From Muribaculaceae bacterium (GTDB lineage Bacteria; Bacteroidota; Bacteroidia; Bacteroidales; Muribaculaceae): DNA of 18,329 nt. The stretch is taken from contig JAKSMA010000018.1 in the NCBI GenBank assembly GCA_024400895.1, positions 1 to 18,329 of the forward strand, written 5' to 3'. The notes under the pieces were generated by a model. That model saw only the letters and a list, made by a program, of their open reading frames with translations, made no database searches and was not told the origin of the DNA. A program made the translations under genes and the position numbers. This document shows positions 1 through 7,600 of this stretch, piece by piece. Within the stretch, counting starts at the first letter, position 1, and each line of letters starts with the position of its first letter.

Positions 1-759
1 AACAGCGAATTCTCTGGCCGCAAACTCGGCTCGCTTCGTTTGCCTAAGGGTTATGGCCTCAACGCCACTCGTGTGAATCGTGCAGGTCTCGACCTTCTTG
101 CCAATCCAAACCTTTCGCTCCAGGTGGGCGACCGCATCACAGTGGTGGGTCAGTTGGAAGACATCAACCGTCTGGCAGCGCGTCTTGGCAACTCGATGAA
201 GCGTCTTGATCATCCAAATATGTTCACCATTTTCATTGGTATTTTCATTGGTATCGTAGTGGGGTCTATTCCATTTGCTTTGCCAGGAATGTCTGTTCCG
301 ATGAAACTCGGTTTGGCTGGAGGTCCACTCGTAGCTGCCATTCTCATTGGTCGCTATGGACACAAGGTGAAACTCGTGACCTACACATCATCAAGCGCCA
401 ACCTCATGCTGCGCGAATTAGGTATCTGCCTGTTCCTCGCATCAGTGGGGCTGGCTGCAGGTACGGGCTTCGCCGACACAGTGTTCAATGGCACTGGCGC
501 AAAGTGGGTGCTCTATGGTTTCCTTATCACTTTCATACCTCTCATCATCGTCGGTCTTGTGGCTCGAGGTAAGTTTAAACTCAACTATTGCGCACTTATG
601 GGCTTGATTTCCGGTAGCACCACCGAGCCACCAGCACTTGCCTATGCCAACAAAACTGCTGGCAACGATGCACCTGCAGTGGCTTACTCTACCGTGTATC
701 CACTCACTATGTTTATGCGTGTGGTTACGGCGCAGATACTTGTGATGACGCTACTGTAG
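1..759 (+). CDS. AspT/YidE/YbjL-type membrane transporter, C-terminal part (5' truncated)
   Basis: The reading frame is open from base 1 to a TAG stop, so the gene begins outside the window; 252 residues are visible. Roughly the first 60 residues resemble the end of a TrkA-C (RCK_C) ligand-sensing domain ([17 protein letters not shown]). They are followed by the second half of the AspT-YidE-YbjL membrane duplication, with about five hydrophobic segments and the family-type motifs [17 protein letters not shown] and [14 protein letters not shown]. Known members are inner-membrane exchangers such as the aspartate:alanine antiporter AspT, but most homologues in this phylum have no proven substrate, so none is assigned. 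No clear terminator follows, and the next gene has its own promoter 42 bp downstream. The family call is confident; the substrate is unknown. Confidence 0.85.
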   Translation, partial: NSEFSGRKLGSLRLPKGYGLNATRVNRAGLDLLANPNLSLQVGDRITVVGQLEDINRLAARLGNSMKRLDHPNMFTIFIGIFIGIVVGSIPFALPGMSVPMKLGLAGGPLVAAILIGRYGHKVKLVTYTSSSANLMLRELGICLFLASVGLAAGTGFADTVFNGTGAKWVLYGFLITFIPLIIVGLVARGKFKLNYCALMGLISGSTTEPPALAYANKTAGNDAPAVAYSTVYPLTMFMRVVTAQILVMTLL

Positions 760-800
760 CCCATCTTTTGAAGGTGATTATTTGCTTTTTCGCAACGATT

Positions 801-832
801 TTTGGGTAATACATCAAAAATAATTATATTTG
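801..832 (+). promoter_or_regulatory. Predicted Bacteroidota-type promoter of the tetR-fabG pair
   Basis: TTTG at 801-804, a 20-bp spacer and TATATTTG at 825-832 match the Bacteroidota vegetative promoter pattern (TTTG, 19-21 bp, TAnnTTTG). Initiation a few bases downstream would give a 5' UTR of about 45 nt before the ATG at 882. I saw no obvious perfect palindrome here that would mark a TetR operator. Confidence 0.7.
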
Positions 833-881
833 TAATCCAATAGACAGCGGTACTACAACCCTCTGTGAATAAGAAATTAAG

Positions 882-1481
882 ATGGCATCAAGAACGAAAG
901 ATAAATTGATAGATGTGGCTCGTCAACTCTTCGCCCATAAAGGCGTGGAGAACACTACGATGAACGACATTGCATCGGCCAGCGATAAAGGTCGACGCAC
1001 CATCTACACCTATTTCAAAAGCAAAACAGAGATTTTCAATGCCGTTGTCAATCGCGAGGCGCAAAGCATTATAGAGCGTATTGCCGACATCCCATCAATG
1101 CCGATTCCTCCTGAGGAGAAACTGATGAATTTCATCTTCTTGCGCTTTGAGGCTGTGAAAGATGTGGTGGGACGCAATGGGTCGCTGAAAGCAAGTTTCT
1201 TCCTTGATGTGCGCAGAGTGGACCGTATTCGCCGCGTGAACAAGCACAAGGAAATCGTGCTGCTGAAGGAGATTCTCAACGAGGGTGTGCAGCAAGGCGT
1301 GTTCCGCATTAAGCATGTCGACAAGACTGCGGAAATCCTGTTGATGGCTATGCAGGGGCTTGACTTACACTATATTCGCGACAGTTTTGCCGACCTGGGC
1401 ATCAATAAACTCAAGCTGCGTGAATACATCAAAGATTTTGTGCTCAATGGAATTCAAACTCACGGCGAGACAGAACAATAA
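882..1481 (+). CDS. TetR/AcrR-family transcriptional regulator
   Basis: A 199-residue protein of normal TetR-family length. Residues 5-52 form the N-terminal DNA-binding domain, with the helix-turn-helix at about 26-45 and the signature end TIYTYFKSKTEIFNAVV. Residues 60-195 are helical and divergent, as usual for the ligand-binding, dimerising half, so the inducer cannot be predicted. The ATG at 882 is preceded by an A-rich stretch rather than a Shine-Dalgarno sequence. fabG follows 45 bp later on the same strand with no terminator between, so the two are probably co-transcribed. That suggests control of its own operon and possibly of lipid metabolism, as for other TetR regulators next to fatty-acid genes; this is inference from position only. 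Confidence 0.88.
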   Translation: MASRTKDKLIDVARQLFAHKGVENTTMNDIASASDKGRRTIYTYFKSKTEIFNAVVNREAQSIIERIADIPSMPIPPEEKLMNFIFLRFEAVKDVVGRNGSLKASFFLDVRRVDRIRRVNKHKEIVLLKEILNEGVQQGVFRIKHVDKTAEILLMAMQGLDLHYIRDSFADLGINKLKLREYIKDFVLNGIQTHGETEQ

Positions 1482-1526
1482 AGTAAAAACATATTTTATC
1501 AACTATAAAAAACAAAAAAGAAAACA

Positions 1527-2273
1527 ATGAAATTACTTGAAGGAAAAGTTGCCCTGATTACAGGCGCTGCTCGTGGCATTGGTAAGGCTATCGCATTGAA
1601 GTATGCACAAGAGGGTGCTGATATTGCATTCACCGACCTCGTAATCGACGAAAATGGTAAGGCTACAGAAGCAGAAATCGCAGCTCTTGGCGTGAAGTGC
1701 AAAGGTTATGCAAGCAATGCTGCCGACTTCGCTCAAACCGAAGAAGTTGTTAACGCTATCAAGGCAGACTTTGGCAAAATCGATATTCTCGTAAACAATG
1801 CTGGTATCACCAAGGACGGCTTGATGCTCCGTATGACTGAAGCTCAATGGGATGCAGTTATCACTGTTAACCTCAAGTCAGCGTTCAACTTTATCCACGC
1901 TTGTGTGCCCATCATGATGCGTCAACGCTCAGGCTCTATCATCAACATGTCGTCTGTAGTAGGCGTTCATGGTAATGCTGGTCAATGCAACTATGCTGCT
2001 TCAAAGGCTGGTCTCATCGCTTTGGCTAAGTCAATTGCTCAAGAAATGGGTCCTCGTGGTATCCGTGCCAACGCTATCGCTCCAGGTTTCATCGAAACTG
2101 CTATGACTGCCGCACTTCCTGAAGAAGTACGCAAAGACTGGATGACCAAGATTCCAGCTCGCCGTGGTGGTCAAGTTGAAGATATCGCAAATGTGGCTAC
2201 ATTCCTTGCAAGCGACATGTCAAGCTATGTAACTGGTCAAGTTATCCAAGTTGATGGCGGTATGAACATGTAA
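1527..2273 (+). CDS. fabG: 3-oxoacyl-[acyl-carrier-protein] reductase (short-chain dehydrogenase)
   Basis: A 248-residue classical short-chain dehydrogenase, the usual FabG length. It reduces 3-oxoacyl-ACP with NADPH in the fatty-acid elongation cycle. Visible motifs are the cofactor-binding TGAARGIG at 12-19, NNAG at 90-93, the structural Asn115, and the catalytic Ser143-Tyr156-Lys160 set in NMSSVVG and YAASK. The C-terminal DGGMNM is FabG-like. Codon choice is rich in GCT, GGT, CGT and AAC compared with its neighbours, suggesting high expression. It follows the TetR gene by 45 bp and ends in a strong terminator. The fold and reductase class are certain; other SDRs share these motifs, so the FabG assignment is strong but not absolute. 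Confidence 0.9.
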   Translation: MKLLEGKVALITGAARGIGKAIALKYAQEGADIAFTDLVIDENGKATEAEIAALGVKCKGYASNAADFAQTEEVVNAIKADFGKIDILVNNAGITKDGLMLRMTEAQWDAVITVNLKSAFNFIHACVPIMMRQRSGSIINMSSVVGVHGNAGQCNYAASKAGLIALAKSIAQEMGPRGIRANAIAPGFIETAMTAALPEEVRKDWMTKIPARRGGQVEDIANVATFLASDMSSYVTGQVIQVDGGMNM

Positions 2274-2312
2274 TTCTTTTAGAGAAAGAATAATTTTTAA
2301 AATCATACTTAT

Positions 2313-2347
2313 TGGTTCTCGACCACATGGCCGAGAACCATTTTTTT
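2313..2347 (+). terminator. Intrinsic terminator after fabG
   Basis: TGGTTCTCG (2313-2321) and CGAGAACCA (2332-2340) form a perfect 9-bp stem with a 10-nt loop, followed at once by seven T residues (2341-2347). It lies 40 bp behind the fabG stop and separates the tetR-fabG unit from nrf. Confidence 0.9.
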
Positions 2348-2407
2348 AGTCCAGAAGGTGCTGTGCTTTCAAGGTTTTAATTGAATAAATTGTGTATGAA
2401 TGTACGG

Positions 2408-2442
2408 GTAATTTGCAATTACAGGGCTTGATACTGTATCAA
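2408..2442. promoter_or_regulatory. Two tandem palindromes upstream of nrfH, candidate operators
   Basis: GTAATT-TGC-AATTAC (2408-2422) and TTGATAC-T-GTATCAA (2428-2442) are both perfect 15-bp inverted repeats, with centres at 2415 and 2435, exactly 20 bp apart. The second contains TTGAT and ATCAA half-sites like those bound by FNR-type regulators, but with a 5-nt rather than 4-nt spacer. No full TAnnTTTG element is present between here and nrfH; the nearest is AATATTTG at 2482-2489. This fits a promoter that needs an activator, which is inference. Confidence 0.5.
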
Positions 2443-2561
2443 TTTTGCATTAACATGAATTAACAATATTTTATCTTAGGAAATATTTGCTTTTTATCAT
2501 ATTTAGCCTTAAATTCGCAATAAATACTAAAAACCAAACAAAACCGACATCACGAGCTAAG

Positions 2562-3152
2562 ATGAAATTAACGGAAAAATTACCAAATCTTACCTACAAG
2601 CAGAAGATTGCGGCAATCACGCTGGCTGGCATCATTGTCGGCTTGGGTGCACTTACTTGCTATCTTCTTCGCTTCCACACTTATCTTGGTAATGATTCTT
2701 CTGCATGTGTGAACTGCCATATCATGACGCCATATTATGCTACTTGGTCGCATAGTTCACACGCCCGCGACGCCAACTGCAACGATTGCCATGTGCCTAA
2801 CGATAATTTTATCCACAAATACGCTTTCAAAGGTGTGGATGGCATGAAGCATGTTTTTGCATTTGTCTCTCGCAGTGAGCATCAGGCTATCATGGCAGAG
2901 GAAGGAAGTGCTGAAGTGATTATGGACAACTGCATTCGTTGCCACACTCAGCTCAACCAAGAGTTTGTGAACACTGGTAGAATTGATTACATGCAAGCAA
3001 AACGTGGAGAAGGCAAGGCCTGCTGGGATTGCCATCGCAATGTGCCTCATGGCGGTATGAACTCGCTTTCGAGCACCCCATACGCCGAATCACAGACACC
3101 ACTGCAAAATGCTCCAAAGCCTGAATGGGTGGAGAGTGCACAATCTAAATAA
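2562..3152 (+). CDS. nrfH: Cytochrome c nitrite reductase small subunit NrfH (tetraheme quinol dehydrogenase)
   Basis: A 196-residue NapC/NirT-family cytochrome that passes electrons from menaquinol to NrfA on the outer face of the inner membrane. One N-terminal anchor spans about residues 15-37. Four heme motifs are visible: CVNCH at 49-53, CNDCH at 73-77, CIRCH at 124-128 and CWDCH at 154-158. Met55, in CxxCHxM of the first motif, is the position that ligates heme 1 in NrfH. I chose the ATG at 2562; an in-frame TTG at 2487 would add 25 residues ahead of a normal membrane anchor and is unlikely. nrfA follows after 49 bp, the conserved nrfHA order. Anaerobic or nitrite-responsive control through the upstream palindromes is plausible but unproven. 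Confidence 0.95.
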   Translation: MKLTEKLPNLTYKQKIAAITLAGIIVGLGALTCYLLRFHTYLGNDSSACVNCHIMTPYYATWSHSSHARDANCNDCHVPNDNFIHKYAFKGVDGMKHVFAFVSRSEHQAIMAEEGSAEVIMDNCIRCHTQLNQEFVNTGRIDYMQAKRGEGKACWDCHRNVPHGGMNSLSSTPYAESQTPLQNAPKPEWVESAQSK

Positions 3153-3201
3153 CCTATCACAACAGTTTTTTTCATACAGATAACAATAAAATAACTACTA
3201 T

Positions 3202-4683
3202 ATGGCAAAACAACTAAAAAAATGGCAAGGCTGGCTGCTCTTTGGCGGCGCTCTTGCTGTGGTCTTTATTTTAGGCCTTCTGGTTTCGTCGTTGGTTTCA
3301 CGTAATGCGGAAGTTGCAAGCGTGTACAACAATCGTCAAAACCCAATGACCGACTCCATCGTGTCGCAGAATGAGAAGTTTGCTCAGGATTTCCCTCGTG
3401 AATACGAATCTTGGGCCATGACAGAAGACACCACTTTTGAAAGTGAATTCAATGGCTCGGCTGCTAAAGATGCACTTGAACAGCATCCTGCAATGGTTAT
3501 CAACTGGGCGGGATATGCATTCTCTCGCGATTACAACACTCCACGAGGCCACCATCACTGTATTGACGACCTCCGCGAAATTCTTCGCACAGGTGCACCA
3601 AACACCGACGAGAAGGAGATGCAGCCTGGCACCTGCTGGACTTGTAAAGGTCCCGACGTGCCTCGCTTGATGCGCGAAAAGGGTTTGGACAACTATTATT
3701 CCGCAAAATGGAGTGACTGGGGTAGCGAAGTGGTCAACTCTGTGGGTTGTTCCGACTGCCACGATGCTCGCACTATGGATCTCAAGATTTCTCGTCCTGC
3801 ACTTGCCGAAGCATTCGCTCGCCAAGGTAAAGACATCAAGAAAGCCACTCATCAGGAAATGCGTTCGCTCGTGTGTGCACAATGCCACGTTGAATACTAT
3901 TTCGCAGGCGACAAGAAGCACCTTACCTTCCCATGGGACAAGGGTTTCACTTGCGAAGATATGGAAGCATATTACGACAGTGTGCAATTCAAAGATTTTG
4001 AGCACAAGATTTCAAGAGCTCCAATCTTGAAGGCTCAGCACCCAGGCTATGAAACTTCTATGATGGGTATCCATGCTCAACGCGGTGTTTCATGTGCCGA
4101 CTGCCACATGCCTTACATTAGCGAAGGTGGAGTGAAATATTCCGACCACCATGTGATGAGCCCACTGGCGCATATCGACCGTACATGCCAAACATGTCAC
4201 CGTCAGGATGCAGAAACGCTTCGCCAGAATGTGTACGACCGTCAACGCAAAGTTGCCGAAATTCGTGACCAAGTGGAAAATGCACTTGCAACAGCTCACC
4301 TCGAAGCGGGATTCGCATGGGAAAAGGGTGCAACAGAAGCTGAAATGAAACCTATTCTTCAAATGCTACGCAAGAGCCAATGGCGTTGGGACTTCGCTGT
4401 GGCAAGCCACGGTGCTGCATTCCACGCAACATCAGAAGTGCTCCGATTGCTCGGTGGTTCACTCAACTTTGCCCAAGAAGCGCGTTTGGCAACTGCAAAG
4501 GTGCTTGCAAAACATGGTGTGACCGACATTCCTGCATTTGACTTCTCCTCTAAGGACAAGGCGCAAAAACTCATTGGACTTGACATGCCAAAACTTCGTG
4601 CTCAAAAGAAGAACTTCCTTGAAACGATGGTGCCAAAGTGGGTGGCTGCAGCAAAGAAGAATGGCAAGTTTATTGAACTGTAA
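3202..4683 (+). CDS. nrfA: Ammonia-forming cytochrome c nitrite reductase catalytic subunit NrfA (pentaheme)
   Basis: A 493-residue enzyme that reduces nitrite to ammonium with six electrons in the periplasm. Residues 9-33 are a hydrophobic signal peptide or anchor. The active-site heme motif is CWTCK at 145-149 with Lys149 as ligand. Four bis-His hemes follow: CSDCH 183-187, CAQCH 225-229, CADCH 298-302 and CQTCH 329-333. By alignment to E. coli NrfA (Arg106, Lys126, Tyr216, His264), the catalytic residues are Arg129 (in LRTGAP), Lys149, Tyr232 and His280. The calcium-site residues Glu231, Tyr232, Lys277 and Gln279 are also in place. Nothing key is missing, so the protein should be active. 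It forms a complex with NrfH and is followed by a terminator and the heme-assembly genes. Confidence 0.97.
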   Translation: MAKQLKKWQGWLLFGGALAVVFILGLLVSSLVSRNAEVASVYNNRQNPMTDSIVSQNEKFAQDFPREYESWAMTEDTTFESEFNGSAAKDALEQHPAMVINWAGYAFSRDYNTPRGHHHCIDDLREILRTGAPNTDEKEMQPGTCWTCKGPDVPRLMREKGLDNYYSAKWSDWGSEVVNSVGCSDCHDARTMDLKISRPALAEAFARQGKDIKKATHQEMRSLVCAQCHVEYYFAGDKKHLTFPWDKGFTCEDMEAYYDSVQFKDFEHKISRAPILKAQHPGYETSMMGIHAQRGVSCADCHMPYISEGGVKYSDHHVMSPLAHIDRTCQTCHRQDAETLRQNVYDRQRKVAEIRDQVENALATAHLEAGFAWEKGATEAEMKPILQMLRKSQWRWDFAVASHGAAFHATSEVLRLLGGSLNFAQEARLATAKVLAKHGVTDIPAFDFSSKDKAQKLIGLDMPKLRAQKKNFLETMVPKWVAAAKKNGKFIEL

Positions 4684-4719
4684 ATTTTGAAATAAGTATT
4701 GTTCAAGATATAATTCAAC

Positions 4720-4756
4720 AAAGGCGCGCTCGCTTTTACGACGCGCCTTTCTTTTT
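4720..4756 (+). terminator. Terminator-like hairpin between nrfA and resB
   Basis: AAAGGCGCG (4720-4728) and CGCGCCTTT (4742-4750) form a perfect 9-bp stem with a 13-nt loop, followed by CTTTTT. It starts 36 bp after the nrfA stop. Because resB-ccsA lies just beyond with no obvious promoter of its own, this probably lowers rather than abolishes read-through; that is inference. Confidence 0.75.
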
Positions 4757-4764
4757 AACCCATC

Positions 4765-4790
4765 ATGCGCCTGACAAACATGTGGCGCAT
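4765..4790 (+). promoter_or_regulatory. Second hairpin just ahead of the resB start
   Basis: ATGCGCC (4765-4771) and GGCGCAT (4784-4790) form a 7-bp stem with a 12-nt loop that ends 16 nt before the resB ATG. Its GCGCC and GGCGC cores are complementary to the arms of the terminator hairpin 25-40 bp upstream, so the four arms could also pair in a different, mutually exclusive way. No T-run follows this one. Confidence 0.5.
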
Positions 4791-4806
4791 ATAAAAATTG
4801 ACAGAA

Positions 4807-6042
4807 ATGATGTGGAAAAAACCTTGGTCGATGAAAGAAGGCTTTGCCATAGGGGCTGGCCTCATCGCGGTGGGGCTAATGCTGCAGTTTAGTGCAGGTC
4901 CTATGTGGTGGAGTGCTCTCGCCTATCCAGTGAATGTGATAATGCTGGCAATCTTCGTTTTGATACTCGTCCTGGCATATGTTCTGAAAGAAAAGGTGTA
5001 TGCTTTCAAGTTTATCAAGTCGTATAAGATGGCGGTGCCGACACTCGTGTATGCTGTTGTGCTCACAGCCATTATGGGCTTGACCTTGCAAGGCAAAGAT
5101 ATGCCTCTTGAAAACGATCCGCTGGGCATTACCTACATGCTCTCTTTTTGGCCATTCGTACTCATCTACATGATGATGGCATTCACATTGGGTTTGGATG
5201 CGATGTGCAAAATCATGAAAGGTGAATGGCGTAAATGGCCAGCCATCTTTAGCCATCTGGGCCTGTTCATAGTGCTTGTGTGCGGCACCCTCGGCAGTGC
5301 GGACATGCAGCGCCTGAAGATGTACTGCGAATTGGGTAACCCTGAATGGCGTGCGCTCGACGACTATAAAAACACCCATGAACTCGACATTGCCATACAA
5401 CTCGACTCTTTCACTATTGCTGAATATCCACCTAAGGTGACTTTGGTCGACAATAAGGAATTGAAGACTGTAATGCAGAATGGGAAGCCTCTCAGCTTCA
5501 ATTACGAGGGTGGAAACGGTGAAACTACGCTCGGCAAGTGGAAGGTGAAAGTGCTTCAATTCCTTGATTATGGCGCACCAAAGATGGCTAATGATTCTAC
5601 TATGGCTTTTGAGAAATGGGAAATGAACGGTGCGGCAAGCGCTTTAGAGGTGGAAGCGTCGAATGGTAAGACTACAAAGCGTGGATGGATTACTTGTGGC
5701 AATGAGAATATTCCATCCCAATTGCTGTATCTGGATGACAAATTCTCGCTGGGAATGCCTGAGCGTGAGCCGCAAAAGTATAGTTCGAAAGTGCATATTA
5801 TGACCAAAAGCGGCACTATGGCGACCACTACTATTGAAGTGAACAAGCCTGTGACTGTGGAAGGATGGAAAATCTATCAATACAGTTATAATGAAAAGGC
5901 TGGTCGATGGAGCGATTACAGCGTGTTTGAACTCGTTACCGACCCTTGGCTGCCTGTCGTGTATGTGGGCATTGGTTTGATTGCAATTGGTGCTATCGGA
6001 ATGTTTGTTATTGCACAGCGAAGAAAGGAGGACGAAAAATGA
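4807..6042 (+). CDS. resB: ResB-type cytochrome c biogenesis protein (system II, CcsB-like)
   Basis: A membrane protein of 411 residues from the ATG at 4807 (ATG at 4810 and TTG at 4798 are also in frame). It belongs to the ResB/CcsB half of the system II synthase, which with CcsA moves heme across the inner membrane and attaches it to apocytochrome CXXCH/K sites. About five N-terminal membrane segments lie within residues 12-163, including one carrying a conserved-type His at about 150 (FSHLGLFIVL). A periplasmic domain spans about 165-380, and one last segment (VYVGIGLIAIGAIGMFVIA) is followed by a charged tail. Its stop overlaps the ccsA start (ATGA), so the two are translationally coupled. 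Its place behind nrfHA matches dedicated assembly genes such as nrfI in Wolinella. Confidence 0.88.
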   Translation: MMWKKPWSMKEGFAIGAGLIAVGLMLQFSAGPMWWSALAYPVNVIMLAIFVLILVLAYVLKEKVYAFKFIKSYKMAVPTLVYAVVLTAIMGLTLQGKDMPLENDPLGITYMLSFWPFVLIYMMMAFTLGLDAMCKIMKGEWRKWPAIFSHLGLFIVLVCGTLGSADMQRLKMYCELGNPEWRALDDYKNTHELDIAIQLDSFTIAEYPPKVTLVDNKELKTVMQNGKPLSFNYEGGNGETTLGKWKVKVLQFLDYGAPKMANDSTMAFEKWEMNGAASALEVEASNGKTTKRGWITCGNENIPSQLLYLDDKFSLGMPEREPQKYSSKVHIMTKSGTMATTTIEVNKPVTVEGWKIYQYSYNEKAGRWSDYSVFELVTDPWLPVVYVGIGLIAIGAIGMFVIAQRRKEDEK

Positions 6043-6827
6043 TTTGGGATTATTTCATCATATTTGCCGTTGCGGCGATTATATGCTGGGTTGCAGGTGC
6101 AGCATTTGCCTGGAAAAGCAAGAAATCGATAGCGTATGGTGCCACAGCTGTGGGTGTGTGCATATTGTTCGCATTCATCGTAGGACTATGGATTCAGCTT
6201 GAGCGTCCACCTATGCGCACCATGGGTGAAACTCGTTTGTGGTATTCTTTGTTTCTTCCGGTGGCTGGGCTTCTCATCTATTCTCGCTTCCATTACAAGT
6301 GGGTGCTTTCGTTTAGCACAGTGATGGCTGTGGTGTTTGTGTGCATCAATGTGTTTAAACCCGAAATTCATAGCAAGACCTTGATGCCAGCGTTGCAGAG
6401 TCCGTGGTTTGCACCTCATGTGATTGTGTATATGATGGCGTATGCCATGCTTGGTGCTGCGGCTGTGATGGCTGTTTACTTGCTTTACAAGAAAAAAGCG
6501 GGTAACAGTTTGACAGAGCTGCCTGCTTGCGACAGCCTTGTGTATGTGGGCTATACATTTCTCACCCTGGGTATGCTTATGGGTGCGCTTTGGGCAAAAG
6601 AGGCTTGGGGGCATTATTGGGCATGGGACCCTAAAGAAACTTGGGCGGCAGTGACTTGGATGGCCTATTTGGGCTATGTGCACCTTCGCCTTGGCGCGCC
6701 AACGAAGCATAAATCAGCCCTTTGGGCACTTATCGTGTGCTTTGTGCTGCTGCAAATGTGCTGGTGGGGTATCAACTACTTGCCCTCGGCACAGGGCTCA
6801 AGTGTTCACACCTACTCGATGGGATAA
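6039..6827 (+). CDS. ccsA: Cytochrome c biogenesis protein CcsA (heme handling, WWD domain)
   Basis: A 262-residue membrane protein with six to eight hydrophobic segments. The tryptophan-rich WWD domain is clear at about 185-202 (WGHYWAWDPKETW). The two flanking external histidines expected for heme delivery are His127 (in SPWFAPHVIVY) and His257 (in SSVHTYS). I chose the ATG at 6039 because it overlaps the resB stop by four bases and follows an unusually good Shine-Dalgarno sequence, AAAGGAGG at 6024-6031, rare in this phylum. ResB and CcsA are separate here, whereas many Bacteroidota and epsilonproteobacteria fuse them. Together they should mature NrfH and NrfA and perhaps other c-type cytochromes. 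Confidence 0.93.
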   Translation: MIWDYFIIFAVAAIICWVAGAAFAWKSKKSIAYGATAVGVCILFAFIVGLWIQLERPPMRTMGETRLWYSLFLPVAGLLIYSRFHYKWVLSFSTVMAVVFVCINVFKPEIHSKTLMPALQSPWFAPHVIVYMMAYAMLGAAAVMAVYLLYKKKAGNSLTELPACDSLVYVGYTFLTLGMLMGALWAKEAWGHYWAWDPKETWAAVTWMAYLGYVHLRLGAPTKHKSALWALIVCFVLLQMCWWGINYLPSAQGSSVHTYSMG

Positions 6828-6845
6828 AATTGCAAAGAGATAAAT

Positions 6846-6881
6846 GGGAAAGAGGGGTTGGCTTGCCAGCTCCTCTTTCTT
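6846..6881. terminator. Long hairpin between convergent ccsA and the HAD phosphatase
   Basis: Bases 6846-6861 pair with 6866-6881 over 16 positions, with a few G-U wobbles on the plus strand, around a CTTG tetraloop; the core GAAAGAGG/CCTCTTTC is perfect. It begins 18 bp after the ccsA stop and ends 19 bp before the phosphatase stop, so it can serve both directions. The T-run is weak, so intrinsic termination is probable but not certain. Confidence 0.65.
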
Positions 6882-6900
6882 GTGCTTTATAGCGATGTTG

Positions 6901-7569
6901 CTATTTCAGGGGAATACCGTTTTCTACGATGCCGATGATTTCTTGTGGGCTGTTCACGATGGTGTCGGCATGGTATTCGTTAAGTTCCTTGATTGGTCGG
7001 AATCCCCAGGCCACGCCCACTGAATCTATGCATGCGCGACGTGCGGTTTCCATATCCACGCCTGAGTCGCCAATATAGAGCGTGTCGGCTTTTTCCACAT
7101 GGGCCTGTGTCAAAACGCTGAACACGATTGAAGGGTCGGGTTTCACCTTCACTCCTTCTTTCTGTCCTTCTACTGCCACGAAGTCGATGGTGGGGAATGC
7201 GTGCTCGATGAGGCGTTGCACAGCCGAGTGATATTTGTTGCTTGCCACTGCCAGTTTCACACCCTTGTCGCGCAAGTCTTCCAGCAGTTCCGTGATGCCA
7301 GGATAAGGCTTGGTGTAGTCGGTCAGGTGCTCATCGTAGTAGGCTTTAAAGTCTTTCAGCATGGTCTCCACTATTTGGTCGTTTCTACTACTTTCTGGAA
7401 GCACCCTTTCCATGAGCCGGCGCACTCCATTTCCCACAAAAAATGGGTAAGAAGCTGTGCTATGGGTTGGAAAATCGTGTTGCTGGAGCGCATGGTTGGC
7501 TGCATGCCCAAGGTCATCAATGGTGTTGAGCAAAGTGCCGTCGAGGTCAAATATCACTAATTTCTTCAT
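6901..7569 (-). CDS. HAD-superfamily phosphatase, phosphoglycolate phosphatase-like
   Basis: A 222-residue HAD hydrolase of subfamily I with an alpha-helical cap. The four HAD motifs are visible: DLDGT at 8-12 (nucleophile Asp8, acid Asp10), Ser110 in VASNK, Lys143 in KVKPDP, and GDSGVD at 167-172. The length and the LVIFDLDGTLLNT start resemble Gph-type phosphoglycolate phosphatases, but close relatives act on other small phosphomonoesters (beta-phosphoglucomutase-like, pyrophosphatase PpaX-like), so the substrate is open. The ATG lies 31 bp behind the tamL stop on the same strand with no terminator between, so it is probably read from the tamL promoter. It acts in the cytoplasm and has no obvious functional link to TamL. 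Confidence 0.87.
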   Translation of the reverse strand: MKKLVIFDLDGTLLNTIDDLGHAANHALQQHDFPTHSTASYPFFVGNGVRRLMERVLPESSRNDQIVETMLKDFKAYYDEHLTDYTKPYPGITELLEDLRDKGVKLAVASNKYHSAVQRLIEHAFPTIDFVAVEGQKEGVKVKPDPSIVFSVLTQAHVEKADTLYIGDSGVDMETARRACIDSVGVAWGFRPIKELNEYHADTIVNSPQEIIGIVENGIPLK

Positions 7570-7600
7570 TGTCGTAGCGTATAATGATGTGTTGCAAATG

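Noticed and set aside
2428..2442. Calling the palindrome a canonical FNR box
   Set aside because: The FNR consensus has four bases between TTGAT and ATCAA; here there are five. It is reported only as a related-looking palindrome.
2487..2561. Longer NrfH start at TTG 2487
   Set aside because: It adds 25 residues before a normal N-terminal anchor; the ATG at 2562 gives the standard NrfH layout.
3298..4005. 235-codon open frame on the minus strand
   Set aside because: It lies fully inside nrfA, antisense to conserved heme motifs, and its translation shows no recognisable domain. It is a shadow frame.
4876..5559. 227-codon open frame on the minus strand
   Set aside because: It is antisense to resB and extremely His-rich, an artefact of reading membrane-protein codons backwards.
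5946..6038. Upstream extension of CcsA into resB
   Set aside because: The ATG at 6039 has a strong Shine-Dalgarno sequence and the ATGA overlap; the extension is Cys-rich nonsense read out of frame through the end of resB.
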